From positions 1 to 23,226 of the IMG/VR virus record IMGVR_UViG_3300001848_000267: DNA of 23,226 nucleotides, one strand, 5' to 3'. Shown piece after piece: positions 6,730 through 14,694 of this stretch. This DNA comes from a virus. Both the position numbers and the translations under genes were made by a program. How positions within the stretch are numbered: position 1 is the stretch's first letter; every line of letters starts with the position of its first letter. A model generated the notes under the pieces. It was not told the origin of the DNA. It was given only the letters and a program-made list of their open reading frames with translations, and ran no database searches.

Positions 6730-8124
6730 ATGTCCCTTCTTGAGAAGGTGCGCGAAGAGCGCGCCAAGATCAACGCGCCCGCAGAGGCACTCATCGCCGC
6801 TGCCGAGGGCGAGAACCGTGACCTCACCACCGACGAGTGGGAGATCATCACCGCAGCCAAGACCGGCGGCGCCGTCCTCGACGAGCGCATCGCCGACCTC
6901 GAGCTCATCGAGTCCCGCAAGGCCAAGCCCGTCATCGGTGGCGCCGTGATCCGTCGCGAGGAGCGCACCTACACCCGCGCCAAGAACGTCGCCGGTGAGA
7001 CCTCGTTCTTCGCCGACGCATTCCAGGCACAGATCGGCGACTTCAACGCTCGCCAGCGTCTGGAGCGTCACCTCAACGAGGTGCGCGTCGAAAACGAGTT
7101 CATCCCCCGCGAGACCCGTGCGGTCGCGACTTCCGGCTTCGCCGGCCTCGTCGTCCCTCAGTACCTGGTGGACGCCGCCGCCGTCGTACTCCGCAACGGC
7201 CGTCCGACCGCCAACATCTGCCGTCACCTGCCGCTCCCTTCGCAGGGCATGACGCTGTACATCCCGCGTGGCACCACCGGCGCCAGCGCAGCGTCGCAGG
7301 CAACTGAAAACAACGCAGCCAGCAACACCGATGAGGTGTGGGCCAACCTGAGCATCCCGGTGGTCACCATCGCTGGTCAGCAGCAAATGTCCCGCCAGTC
7401 GCTGGAGCGTGGAATGCCCGGCCTCGACGAGCTCATCTACCTCGACCTCGCCGGCGCCTACCACGCCGAACTCGACCGTCAGGTGCTCAACGGCTCGGGT
7501 TCCAGCAACCAGATGACCGGCATCATCAACACCGGTTCCATCGGTGCCGCCACCGCGTTCGCCGCTGTGCCCGCCGCCGCCAACTTCTCGCTGAAGGTGG
7601 CCGGTCAGGTCGCCGGTGTCAGCGGCGCTGGTGCACAGGTCTCGCCCGGCTACATCGTGATGGCTCCCCGCCGCTGGGGCTGGCTCAACGGTCTGGTCGA
7701 CTCGTCGAACCGTCCGATCGTCATCCCGACCGCGCAGGGTCCGTACAACGCCATCCTGCTCAACGCCACCGGCTCCTCGGCCGACGGCGGCGAAGGCAGC
7801 CAGGTGTCGACCACGCTCGCACGCGTCGTCGGCACCCTGCAGGGCCTGCCGGTCATCGTCGACCCGAACATGCCGACCAACATCGGCACCAACACCGAGG
7901 ACATCGTCCTCGTGGGCGACTTCAACCAGGCACTCCTGTACGAGGAAGGCGACGGGATGCCCCGGATGCTTCGCTTCGAGCAGACGTTGGGCAACCAGCT
8001 CACCACGACCCTCGCCGTCTACGGCTACGCCGCCTTCTCGGCCGGCCGTTACCCCACCGCCTTCGGCAAGGTGGGCGGCGTGGACAGCACCGCCACGTTC
8101 GGCCTCGTGGCCCCCAGCTTCTGA
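6730..8124 (+). CDS. Major capsid protein (HK97 fold)
   Basis: At 464 residues this is the size expected for an HK97-fold capsid precursor. Residues 1 to about 95 form a charged helical delta/scaffold region (many Glu, Lys, Arg, Ala), presumably removed by the protease encoded upstream. The mature part begins around the RVENEFIPRETRAVATSG region, with the N-arm segment GGLVVPQYL-like (FAGLVVPQYLVDAA) and the spine helix/P-domain region around YLDLAGAYHAELDRQVLNG. Near the C-terminus VLVGDFNQALLYEEGD and VYGYAAFSAGRYPTAFGKV are typical. The frame is open upstream inside the protease gene, but ATG 6730 with AGGAG is the clear start. Glu is coded almost only by GAG here, unlike the neighbouring genes, as expected for a highly expressed gene. 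Confidence 0.95.
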   Translation: MSLLEKVREERAKINAPAEALIAAAEGENRDLTTDEWEIITAAKTGGAVLDERIADLELIESRKAKPVIGGAVIRREERTYTRAKNVAGETSFFADAFQAQIGDFNARQRLERHLNEVRVENEFIPRETRAVATSGFAGLVVPQYLVDAAAVVLRNGRPTANICRHLPLPSQGMTLYIPRGTTGASAASQATENNAASNTDEVWANLSIPVVTIAGQQQMSRQSLERGMPGLDELIYLDLAGAYHAELDRQVLNGSGSSNQMTGIINTGSIGAATAFAAVPAAANFSLKVAGQVAGVSGAGAQVSPGYIVMAPRRWGWLNGLVDSSNRPIVIPTAQGPYNAILLNATGSSADGGEGSQVSTTLARVVGTLQGLPVIVDPNMPTNIGTNTEDIVLVGDFNQALLYEEGDGMPRMLRFEQTLGNQLTTTLAVYGYAAFSAGRYPTAFGKVGGVDSTATFGLVAPSF

Positions 8125-8146
8125 CCTGAAGCATCCCCCAACGGAC

Positions 8147-8178
8147 ACAGGGTCGGCACCTTCGGGTGCCGGCCCTGT
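8147..8178 (+). terminator. Strong hairpin after the capsid gene
   Basis: A 14-bp stem (8147-8160 with 8165-8178, one G-U pair) closes a TTCG tetraloop. It starts 22 bases after the capsid stop. There is no run of T after it, so it may act as a weak terminator or, more likely, as an RNA stabiliser or processing site that raises capsid mRNA relative to the genes downstream. Confidence 0.75.
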
Positions 8179-8204
8179 TGCCGTGCCAACAACAGGAGAC
8201 AGCA

Positions 8205-8411
8205 ATGCCCCCCGAGGAACTCGAAGCGCACTACAAGGCCGTCGTCGACTCCGGTGTCACCACCTGGGAGTCGCTCGCAGCGACCGCACGCAACAACGGC
8301 TGGACCGAGATCGAAAAGATCGCCATTCGCAACAGCGCACCGGTCATCGAAACCGCATCGGTCGAACCGGCCGAAACCGCAACAGTCAAGCGTCGCACCC
8401 GCACCGTCTGA
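8205..8411 (+). CDS. Small head-tail region protein, unknown function
   Basis: A 68-residue protein between capsid and connector. The first half is an amphipathic helix-rich segment (PPEELEAHYKAVVDSGVTTW) and the second half is Ala/Glu/Thr-rich, ending in a basic KRRTRTV tail. The start is ATG 8205 with AACAGGAGACAGCA upstream, just after the capsid hairpin. Small proteins of this kind often sit between the capsid and the connector in siphoviruses. The beginning vaguely recalls Rho-N/LEM-like helix pairs found in phage head proteins, but the match is too weak to name. No membrane segment or cysteines. Confidence 0.7.
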   Translation: MPPEELEAHYKAVVDSGVTTWESLAATARNNGWTEIEKIAIRNSAPVIETASVEPAETATVKRRTRTV

Positions 8412-8424
8412 GAAAGGCTGACCG

Positions 8425-9009
8425 ATGTCGAGCTATGTGACGCTGGCACAGTTCAAGGACTACGCACGCAACGAGATCACCGCGTCCGACGACACGGTCC
8501 TGCAGCTCGCCCTCGATTCGGCCGAAATGTTGATCAACAACTTTTGCGGCCGCACTTTCTACGTCGCCGGTGCCGCATCGGCACGGTCCTACAGTCCCGC
8601 AACTCGAGGCGCCAAAGTGCTGCCGATCCACGATTGCACTTCGGTGACGTCGATCGTGGAAATGAACCTGACGCTTGACACCAGCACCTACCAGCTGGAA
8701 CCCCTCAACGGGATCACACCGGCCGGTGACAGCCGACCGTACGACCGTATCCGCCGATACGGCTCCGTCTGGTTCTGGGACGACAGCAAGGCTCGCATCG
8801 TCGTCACCGCCACCTGGGGCTGGGCTTCGACCCCGTACCGAGTGCAGGAGGCGACCTACATCGTCGCCAAAGACATCTACCAGCAGCGCAACACCAACGC
8901 CGGCGTCGCAGGGTTCGGCGAGTTCGGCGCCGTTCGTGTCCGCATGAACCCGATTGCCATCGACCTGCTGACACCATTGCGTCGCGCTGAAGCGATCGGT
9001 ATCGCGTGA
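8425..9009 (+). CDS. Head-tail connector (gp6-like adaptor)
   Basis: The protein docks under the portal and joins the head to the tail. The 194-residue sequence starts YVTLAQFKDYARNEITASDDTVLQLALDSAEMLINNFCGRTF, the characteristic opening of the gp6-like connector family: a short helix, then a helix carrying the conserved A...I...FCGR pattern. Beta strands follow (VTSIVEMNLTLDTSTYQLEP, ARIVVTATWGW), then a late helix VQEATYIVAKDIYQQRN. Placement after the capsid and before the tail-end gene fits. AGAAAGG lies before ATG 8425. The end overlaps the next gene by four bases (GTGA). Confidence 0.88.
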   Translation: MSSYVTLAQFKDYARNEITASDDTVLQLALDSAEMLINNFCGRTFYVAGAASARSYSPATRGAKVLPIHDCTSVTSIVEMNLTLDTSTYQLEPLNGITPAGDSRPYDRIRRYGSVWFWDDSKARIVVTATWGWASTPYRVQEATYIVAKDIYQQRNTNAGVAGFGEFGAVRVRMNPIAIDLLTPLRRAEAIGIA

Positions 9010-9467
9010 CCATCAACCTGCAAACCATTCGTGAAGGCGTCGAGGCACGCCTTCAAGACGCGTTCAGTGCGAACGGTCTGAGCATCACCATTCATCCGTG
9101 GCTCATCAACGATGACGTGTATCCGATCGTCACCGTGATGCCTGGCAGCCCACTGATCGAATACCACACCACCTACGGTCAAGGACTGTCGCAGATCAAC
9201 CTGATCATCGAGGTGCGCACCACCGCCGCCGACCCGATCTCGGCACAGATCGCGCTGTCAAGGTTCACGAACGCCGGCACCGGTGAACCACGATCCATCA
9301 TCGACGCACTCGAAGCAACCCTTGGCGGCAACACACCCACCCTGAACGGTGTCGTCGAGAACGTGATGGTCGTCGACTGTGCCATCAACAACGGTGAGCA
9401 GCTCGGTTCTGGTGTGTACGAGTTTGCTGCCACGTTCAACGTCCAAATCCTCGCGAGGAGAAACTGA
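9006..9467 (+). CDS. Putative tail terminator / tail-end protein
   Basis: This 153-residue alpha/beta protein sits between the connector and the tail-tube genes, the usual place of the protein that caps the tail where it meets the head. The pattern is an N-terminal helix (LQTIREGVEARLQDAF), a strand IHPWLINDDVYPIVTVMPG, the strand LSQINLIIEVRTTAADPISAQIALSRF with a following helix, and a terminal beta hairpin VYEFAATFNVQILARR. This arrangement fits tail terminators of the lambda gpU/gp10-like class, although the call rests on layout and position more than on a diagnostic motif. The GTG start overlaps the preceding stop by four bases; ATG of the next gene overlaps this stop. Confidence 0.65.
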   Translation: MTINLQTIREGVEARLQDAFSANGLSITIHPWLINDDVYPIVTVMPGSPLIEYHTTYGQGLSQINLIIEVRTTAADPISAQIALSRFTNAGTGEPRSIIDALEATLGGNTPTLNGVVENVMVVDCAINNGEQLGSGVYEFAATFNVQILARRN

Positions 9468-10198
9468 TGGCCGCATTCGCATTGACCAACGTGTCGATCA
9501 CGCTGGACGGCACCACCGTCACCGGTTTCGCCAACAGCGTCGACGCGAACGCTTCCGCCGACATGCTGGACTTCACGACGTTCGCTTCGGGCTCGTGGAA
9601 GACGATGAAGCCCGGCTTCCAGTCGTTCACGCTCAACCTCAAAGGCTTCCAGGATTATGCCACCAACGGCCTCGATCCTGCGTTCCCGCTCGCCTCGGCC
9701 GGTGGCACCGACACGTTCACCGTCGCTCCCACCGGTGGTAGCAACGTCGCCGATCTCGCCTATTTCGGCCAAGGCCTGCTGACCAACTACCACCCGTTGA
9801 CCGGCGCCATCGGACAACCAGCGAACTTTGATTTCACCTGGACCGGCATCAACCAGTTCGTGCGCGGCCAGGTGCTGCACCCCTCGGCGGCACGCACCGC
9901 CACCGGCAACGGCACCGCCACACCGTTCACCACCCCCACCGCCACACAAGCGCTGTACGCAGCGTTCCATGTCACCTCGGTGACCGGCACCGGCTCGATC
10001 CAGTTCAAGGTGCAAACCGCCAACAGTTTGGCGTTCACCACGCCGAACGACCGCATCACCTCACAGTCGTTCACCGCCGCCGGCGGACAGTTCACCTCGC
10101 TCGCCGGTGCACTTGCCGGCGAAACCCACGTCCGCACCACATGGACCATCACCGGGTTCACGTCGGTCACGTTCACGGTCGCCGCTGGCGTCCTCTAG
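9467..10198 (+). CDS. Tail tube protein, longer paralogue
   Basis: A beta-rich 243-residue protein that starts MAAFALTNVSITLDG. Residues 30-66 (ASADMLDFTTFASGSWKTMKPGF...LNLKGFQDYA) align by eye with residues about 47-88 of the next protein, so the two are paralogues. Tail-tube proteins of siphoviruses share this layout: opening strand, the DFTT-F-SGSW segment, then a Gly-containing turn and strand. After residue 140 an extra Thr/Ala/Gly-rich beta segment (about 145-243) looks like an added C-terminal domain, as often seen on the outside of tail tubes. GAGGAGAAAC lies directly before ATG 9467. Which of the two is the main tube subunit cannot be told from sequence. Confidence 0.7.
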   Translation: MAAFALTNVSITLDGTTVTGFANSVDANASADMLDFTTFASGSWKTMKPGFQSFTLNLKGFQDYATNGLDPAFPLASAGGTDTFTVAPTGGSNVADLAYFGQGLLTNYHPLTGAIGQPANFDFTWTGINQFVRGQVLHPSAARTATGNGTATPFTTPTATQALYAAFHVTSVTGTGSIQFKVQTANSLAFTTPNDRITSQSFTAAGGQFTSLAGALAGETHVRTTWTITGFTSVTFTVAAGVL

Positions 10199-10225
10199 TC
10201 CTCCCACCATCAAGGAGCAACCAAC

Positions 10226-10723
10226 ATGGCAGCATTCAGCCTCACGTCGGCCACCGTGCTGATCGGCACCACCTGGACCGGCACGGCGCCTGGAGACCCC
10301 GGCACCCAGACCGTGTCCGGCACGATCACCACGTCGACCAACATCTCGACGATGCTCACTCAGGTCGACGTCGGCCTGACGGTGGCACAGCTGGAGATCA
10401 CCAACTTCGGTTCGGGTGGTTGGAAGCAGAACACGGTCGGCCTGAAAGAAGGCACTCTGCAGCTGAACTTCAACCAGGACTTCACCGCATCGCAGATCGA
10501 CGCTCTGTTCGGCATCGGCGGTTCGGCGATCCCGTTCGGCGGTTCCGGCACCTACTACGTCGACGTAAAGCCGACCAGCTCGGCACGGTCGACGACGAAC
10601 CCCAGCTACTGCTTTCAGGTGTACAACACGCAGTATCAGCCGATCTCCGGTCAGGTCGGTTCGCTCGCCGTCGGCCAGCTGCAGCTGACGATCACCGGTC
10701 AGATCGCACGCCTCACCGCCTGA
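10226..10723 (+). CDS. Tail tube protein, shorter paralogue
   Basis: A 165-residue protein that starts MAAFSLTSATVLIGT, echoing the first residues of the preceding protein, and continues with LEITNFGSGGWKQNTVGLKEGTLQLNFNQDF in parts matching it. The length is typical for a single-domain siphovirus major tail protein without an Ig-like addition, and it directly precedes the tape-measure region. Sequence features are TFG-like strand pairs, SGTYYVDVKPTSSARST and a final strand LAVGQLQLTITGQIARLTA. CAAGGAGCAACCAAC before ATG 10226 is a good ribosome site after a 27-base gap. It is likely the main tube subunit because of length and position; this is inference. Confidence 0.75.
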   Translation: MAAFSLTSATVLIGTTWTGTAPGDPGTQTVSGTITTSTNISTMLTQVDVGLTVAQLEITNFGSGGWKQNTVGLKEGTLQLNFNQDFTASQIDALFGIGGSAIPFGGSGTYYVDVKPTSSARSTTNPSYCFQVYNTQYQPISGQVGSLAVGQLQLTITGQIARLTA

Positions 10724-10724
10724 C

Positions 10725-11186
10725 GTGGACGACCTCGCCGGCCTGCAGCGCAAGATCGAACTCTTGGAGAAAGAGTTCTCGGGTGCTGCAGGTCGTCAAC
10801 GTCTCACACGCGTCGCCGTCCAAACCAAGAAAGACGTCGACGAGGCAGTCCGAGACACGCTCGGCGACCAGTCGATGTCCGGATGGCGACGCAAAAAACC
10901 GATCGTCATCAAAGGCCGGTTCGACATCGTGTCCGACCACGAGTTCAACCTGAAACCCAACATTCCGGGACCGATGGTGGTGCTCGAGTTCGGGCGCAAC
11001 TTCGGGCGCAGCGGACCGGTGGAGCGTTACAGCAAGAAGACCGGCCGGCGTCTCAAGTCAAAACGGTGGAATGGTCACACACCGGCCAAACACACCTGGT
11101 CAAAAGCGTCAAAGTTGGCCGAACAGCGCGCACCGGGCCGTGTGCACGCTGAGGTGCACAAGACGTTGGTCAAGTTCTTCGGTTAG
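10725..11186 (+). CDS. Conserved phage protein between tail tube and tape measure
   Basis: A 153-residue, strongly basic protein. The N-terminal 45 residues form helix (LAGLQRKIELLEKEF, then VAVQTKKDVDEAVRDTLG). A beta section follows with MSGWRRKKPIVIKGRFDIVSDHEF and PGPMVVLEFGRN, and then a Lys/Arg/His-rich end. The combination of an N-terminal helix with MSGWRR and VLEFGR recurs in actinophages as a protein of unknown role, as far as I recall; the VLEFG part resembles gp10-type neck proteins. It occupies the place where tail assembly chaperones normally sit. GTG 10725 is one base past the preceding stop. The function is uncertain. Confidence 0.6.
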   Translation: MDDLAGLQRKIELLEKEFSGAAGRQRLTRVAVQTKKDVDEAVRDTLGDQSMSGWRRKKPIVIKGRFDIVSDHEFNLKPNIPGPMVVLEFGRNFGRSGPVERYSKKTGRRLKSKRWNGHTPAKHTWSKASKLAEQRAPGRVHAEVHKTLVKFFG

Positions 11187-11222
11187 GGCTCTGCGGGTCC
11201 GTCAACAGTTGGAAGGGGAACC

Positions 11223-12743
11223 GTGGCACTGACCGATCGCGTTCAAGTCATCATTGACGTGGTCACCAACAAGGCCACGCAAGGGCTCAAGGACTTCCGT
11301 TCGGCGGTCGGTGAGGCACAAGGTTTCACCGGCAAGCTCAAAGCCGGCGTGTCGTCGCTCGCATCGACGTTCAGTGGTGCGATCTCCGGTCCTGTCGGGA
11401 TGGCGGCAGCGGTCGGCACGGCAGCAAAGATTGCTGGCGACGCCGTCATGGATTACGTCAACCTGGGGGAGCAGGTCGGCAACTTCAGTGCTGCCACCGG
11501 TCTTGCCACCGAGGATGCGTCACGTTGGCTTGAGGTTGCTAAAGACCTCGGTGTTGAGGCCGGGACGCTTGAGTCGGCGATCGGCAAGCTCAACAAGTCG
11601 ATCGACCCGAAACTGTTCAAGGATCTTGGCGTTGAGATTGCGCACACGTCGACGGGTGCTGTCGATGTGAACGGCACGTTCTTGAACGTCATCGACCGGC
11701 TGCGTGAAATCCGTGACCCAGCGGAGCAGGCTCGTGTTGGTGCGCAGCTGCTCGGCAAGGGCTGGCAGTCGGTTGCTCCGATCATTGCTCGGTCGGCCGA
11801 AGACATCAAGGGTCAACTCAAAAGCGTTGCCGACGTCAAGGTGTTCAGCGAAAAAGAAGTAAAAGCGACGCAGAAAATGAAGGCGTCGATGAATGACCTC
11901 AAGGACTCTGCCGAAGAACTAAAACTGACAGTCGGTCAAAAACTTGCTCCCTCGGCCACCACTGGCGCTGCCGGTTTGACGAAGGTCGCCGACGCAATGA
12001 TCAAAGTCAACGACCAAGCTTCTCCGACTCAATCGGGAGTCAATGCCATTATTGGTTTTTTTAGCAGTCTCAACAACGTGATTGACTATTTCACCAGTGA
12101 CACGCCAAAGATCGTCGATGGAAGCAAAGCGATCGCCAACCTTGGCGAGTCGGCCACCGGTTCGCAGCGTTACCTTGGCCTGTTGGCACAGCAGCTGCAT
12201 GACGCCAGCGGTGCAGCGGACGACTTCGGCGGCAAGGCCGAGTACGCGAAGAAGCAACTGAAGATCCTGCAAGATCAGATCAGCGGTCGATCCTCGTTCA
12301 TCGACCTGGCGCAACAGCTCAAGGACAACGCCGCCAAGATCAAAGACCTCGAAAAACAATACGCAGACCACAAGATCACGGCAGAGGACTACTACCTTGG
12401 CGTGGCCAAGGCGGCGCTTGACTCAAAGGGCGCTGTGGCCGATTACGTGAGCACGGTTGACGCGATCTCCGAGGATCAGAAGTTGCAGATCACGGCTGAA
12501 CTGGATCCGGCTAGTCCCGGCAACATGATCAAAACAATTGACAACGCACTGATCAACCACACGTTCCAAGTCACTGCCGAAACCAACATCGAGACACGTC
12601 GAGGCACCAGCGGCGGCATGGGTGGTGGCGGAGCGACGTTTCAAGTCAACGTCTACCCCGGCGCAGGTGACGCTGAGACCGGACGTCGAATCGTGCAGTC
12701 GATCCAGGCGTACTACCGCGCTGGTGGGAACAGGTTGAGCTGA
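11223..12743 (+). CDS. Tape measure protein (short)
   Basis: Sets tail length and probably helps DNA entry. The protein is 506 residues, helix-rich, with Ala, Lys, Asp and Gln. It has an N-terminal helical region (TNKATQGLKDFRSAVGEAQ), a hydrophobic stretch at about 52-72 (GAISGPVGMAAAVGTAAKIAG) and the segment FSAATGLATEDASRWLEVAKDLGV that is characteristic of phage tape measures. A long helical region with coiled-coil-like periodicity follows (330-400), then a Gly-rich hinge and FQVNVYPGAG...RRIVQSIQAYYRAGG at the end, as in other tape measures. At roughly 1.5 angstrom per residue it predicts a tail of about 75 nm. GAAGGGGAACC precedes GTG 11223; the stop overlaps the next start (TGATG). 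Confidence 0.9.
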   Translation: MALTDRVQVIIDVVTNKATQGLKDFRSAVGEAQGFTGKLKAGVSSLASTFSGAISGPVGMAAAVGTAAKIAGDAVMDYVNLGEQVGNFSAATGLATEDASRWLEVAKDLGVEAGTLESAIGKLNKSIDPKLFKDLGVEIAHTSTGAVDVNGTFLNVIDRLREIRDPAEQARVGAQLLGKGWQSVAPIIARSAEDIKGQLKSVADVKVFSEKEVKATQKMKASMNDLKDSAEELKLTVGQKLAPSATTGAAGLTKVADAMIKVNDQASPTQSGVNAIIGFFSSLNNVIDYFTSDTPKIVDGSKAIANLGESATGSQRYLGLLAQQLHDASGAADDFGGKAEYAKKQLKILQDQISGRSSFIDLAQQLKDNAAKIKDLEKQYADHKITAEDYYLGVAKAALDSKGAVADYVSTVDAISEDQKLQITAELDPASPGNMIKTIDNALINHTFQVTAETNIETRRGTSGGMGGGGATFQVNVYPGAGDAETGRRIVQSIQAYYRAGGNRLS

Positions 12744-14677
12744 TGGCTGCATGGAGAGACGGTGCGACCGTCACTGTCGAGGTGGCGTTCACCAACTCGC
12801 CGCTGACCGCCGTCGCATCATGCACATGGGTCGACGTGACCGCCTACGTTCGCAACTGGAACGTCCGTCGAGGCCGCACCAGCGAACTATCGAATTACAG
12901 CCCTGGCACCGCCACCATCACGCTCGACAACCGCAGCCGGCTATTTGACCCGTCAAACACGGCTGGCGCCTATTACGGCAACTTGGTGCCGATGAAGAAG
13001 GTACGGATCAGCGCTTCATCGGGTGCGACGTCGTCATCGGTGTTTGTCGGCTACATCTTGGGCTGGCCGATTGAGTACGCCGGCATGGTTGACTCGACCG
13101 TCACCATCCAAGCGGTCGACGCGTTCAAGGTGTTGGCGCAGACCGCACCGCCAGCGAACGCGTATGAGGCGGTCGCTCGAGCGGACAGCCCGTACGCCTA
13201 CTGGGCGCTGGACGAGATTGACACAGGTGGTAATTCGCCTGCGTTGATCGGCGGTGTCGATGCCAGAAACCTCAACCAGGGCGACCCGAACTATTCGGCG
13301 CCAGCCGATTTCACGATCACTCGTCCGGTTGGGCCGACGACCACGAAGGCCAACGCCGGTTGGGCAGCGATCGGTGACAGCACCAGCTCGTTGGCAACAA
13401 ACTCGCCCAAGACGATTGAGGGCTGGTTCTGGAACTACAACTACGGCGTGTCGGGCGGCAGCGACATTGCTCGTGTCGCCAAGGACTCCACAAATTGGAT
13501 TCGCCTGGCGGTTTCTGCAACTGACGGCACCGTATCTGTCGGCTACAGCAACTCGACGGACACGAGGTCATATGCTTTTGCGGCGATCGGCTGGCAGGTG
13601 TCGTCGGCGCTGGTGCATCTGGTACTCACTGCCTCAACGACGACGCTGACGCTGTACTCGAACGGTGTGCAGGTGTGGCAAGGCAACCTGTCGGCAGTCA
13701 CCTCAACGAACACGTTTGCCACGTTGCCGCCACCGTCAATGCAGGCGGTCGCACAAATCCGTGCCAGTGCACCGACCACACCAGCGATCTACGGGCTCGC
13801 TATCTACAGCACCAACCTGACCTCAACACAGGTCACGACGCACTATGTGGCCGGTTTGACCGGGTGGGGTCATCCGTTGGGCGATCGTGCCGGCACCCGC
13901 ATCGGACGCATCCTGGACGCCATCGGCTGGCCTGCCGGCGATCGTGACGTCGCCACCGGATCCACAGTCCTCGGCACCTACAACAGCAACTCGTCAGCGT
14001 TGGCGGCCTGCCAAACCCCAGCGGATGCGGAACAAGGTCTGCTGTTCATCGGCAAGGACGGCAAAGTCGTGTTTCGTGACCGGCAATGGCTGTTCACGAA
14101 CTCGTCGGCACGCACCTCGACCGCCACGTTCGGCGACAGCGCCGGCGAAACGCCGTACAACGACATCGAGATCGACGGCAACCATGTCGACTGGCTGCGC
14201 AACACGGTGACCGTGTCATTCACGAACAACAGCGTCACCGTCGCCGATTCGACCTCGGTTGCTGCGTACGGTGTCCAGGACGACAGCGTGTCGGCTGGTG
14301 ACCTGCCGGCGTCTGGCACATGGCTGGCCCGCCAACTGGCGGCCTATCGGTTGCGGCTTCGCAAAGATCCGAAGACTCGTATCCCGTCGATCAAAGTGCT
14401 GCCTCGAGTTGCAACGGCGACGCATCTGCCGACGTTGTTGAACCTTGAGATCGGGAACCGTGTCACGGTGACACGTCGACCGACCGGCGGCACCGGCACG
14501 TTCTCTCAGGCGTGTTTTGTGCAAGGCATTAGCCATCAGGTGACCCCGGACAACTGGATCACCCAGCTGTATCTGGCACCGACCGTCCCGTCGTACACGG
14601 AGGCGCCGTATTTGACGCTTGGTGATGCCACCTACGGCAAGATCGGCGTCGCAACCGGCAACAAGATCCCCTACTGA
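12743..14677 (+). CDS. Tail hub / minor tail protein with inserted LamG-like domain
   Basis: The 644-residue protein follows the tape measure, where the tail-tip hub is encoded. Residues 1-140 resemble the distal-tail/hub start (VTVEVAFTNSPL, YVRNWNVRRGRTSELSNYSPGTATITLDNRSRLFDP). Residues about 145-372 form an inserted LamG/concanavalin-like domain starting with ADSPYAYWALDE, a signature of such inserts, and ending with YGLAIYSTNLTSTQVTTHY. The hub fold then resumes at GRILDAIGWPAGDRD and ends with a VTRRPTGG...CFVQGISHQVTPDNWITQLYL segment typical of baseplate hub C-termini. The LamG part probably contacts sugars on the host surface (inference). The start overlaps the tape-measure stop. Confidence 0.85.
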   Translation: MAAWRDGATVTVEVAFTNSPLTAVASCTWVDVTAYVRNWNVRRGRTSELSNYSPGTATITLDNRSRLFDPSNTAGAYYGNLVPMKKVRISASSGATSSSVFVGYILGWPIEYAGMVDSTVTIQAVDAFKVLAQTAPPANAYEAVARADSPYAYWALDEIDTGGNSPALIGGVDARNLNQGDPNYSAPADFTITRPVGPTTTKANAGWAAIGDSTSSLATNSPKTIEGWFWNYNYGVSGGSDIARVAKDSTNWIRLAVSATDGTVSVGYSNSTDTRSYAFAAIGWQVSSALVHLVLTASTTTLTLYSNGVQVWQGNLSAVTSTNTFATLPPPSMQAVAQIRASAPTTPAIYGLAIYSTNLTSTQVTTHYVAGLTGWGHPLGDRAGTRIGRILDAIGWPAGDRDVATGSTVLGTYNSNSSALAACQTPADAEQGLLFIGKDGKVVFRDRQWLFTNSSARTSTATFGDSAGETPYNDIEIDGNHVDWLRNTVTVSFTNNSVTVADSTSVAAYGVQDDSVSAGDLPASGTWLARQLAAYRLRLRKDPKTRIPSIKVLPRVATATHLPTLLNLEIGNRVTVTRRPTGGTGTFSQACFVQGISHQVTPDNWITQLYLAPTVPSYTEAPYLTLGDATYGKIGVATGNKIPY

Positions 14678-14694
14678 TCCCCACGGAGGACGTT

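Noticed and set aside
6625-8205. A 526-codon open frame on the minus strand opposite the capsid gene
   Set aside because: It mirrors the strong third-position GC bias of the capsid gene; its translation is Gly/Val/Asp-rich without domains, and capsid motifs on the plus strand are unambiguous.
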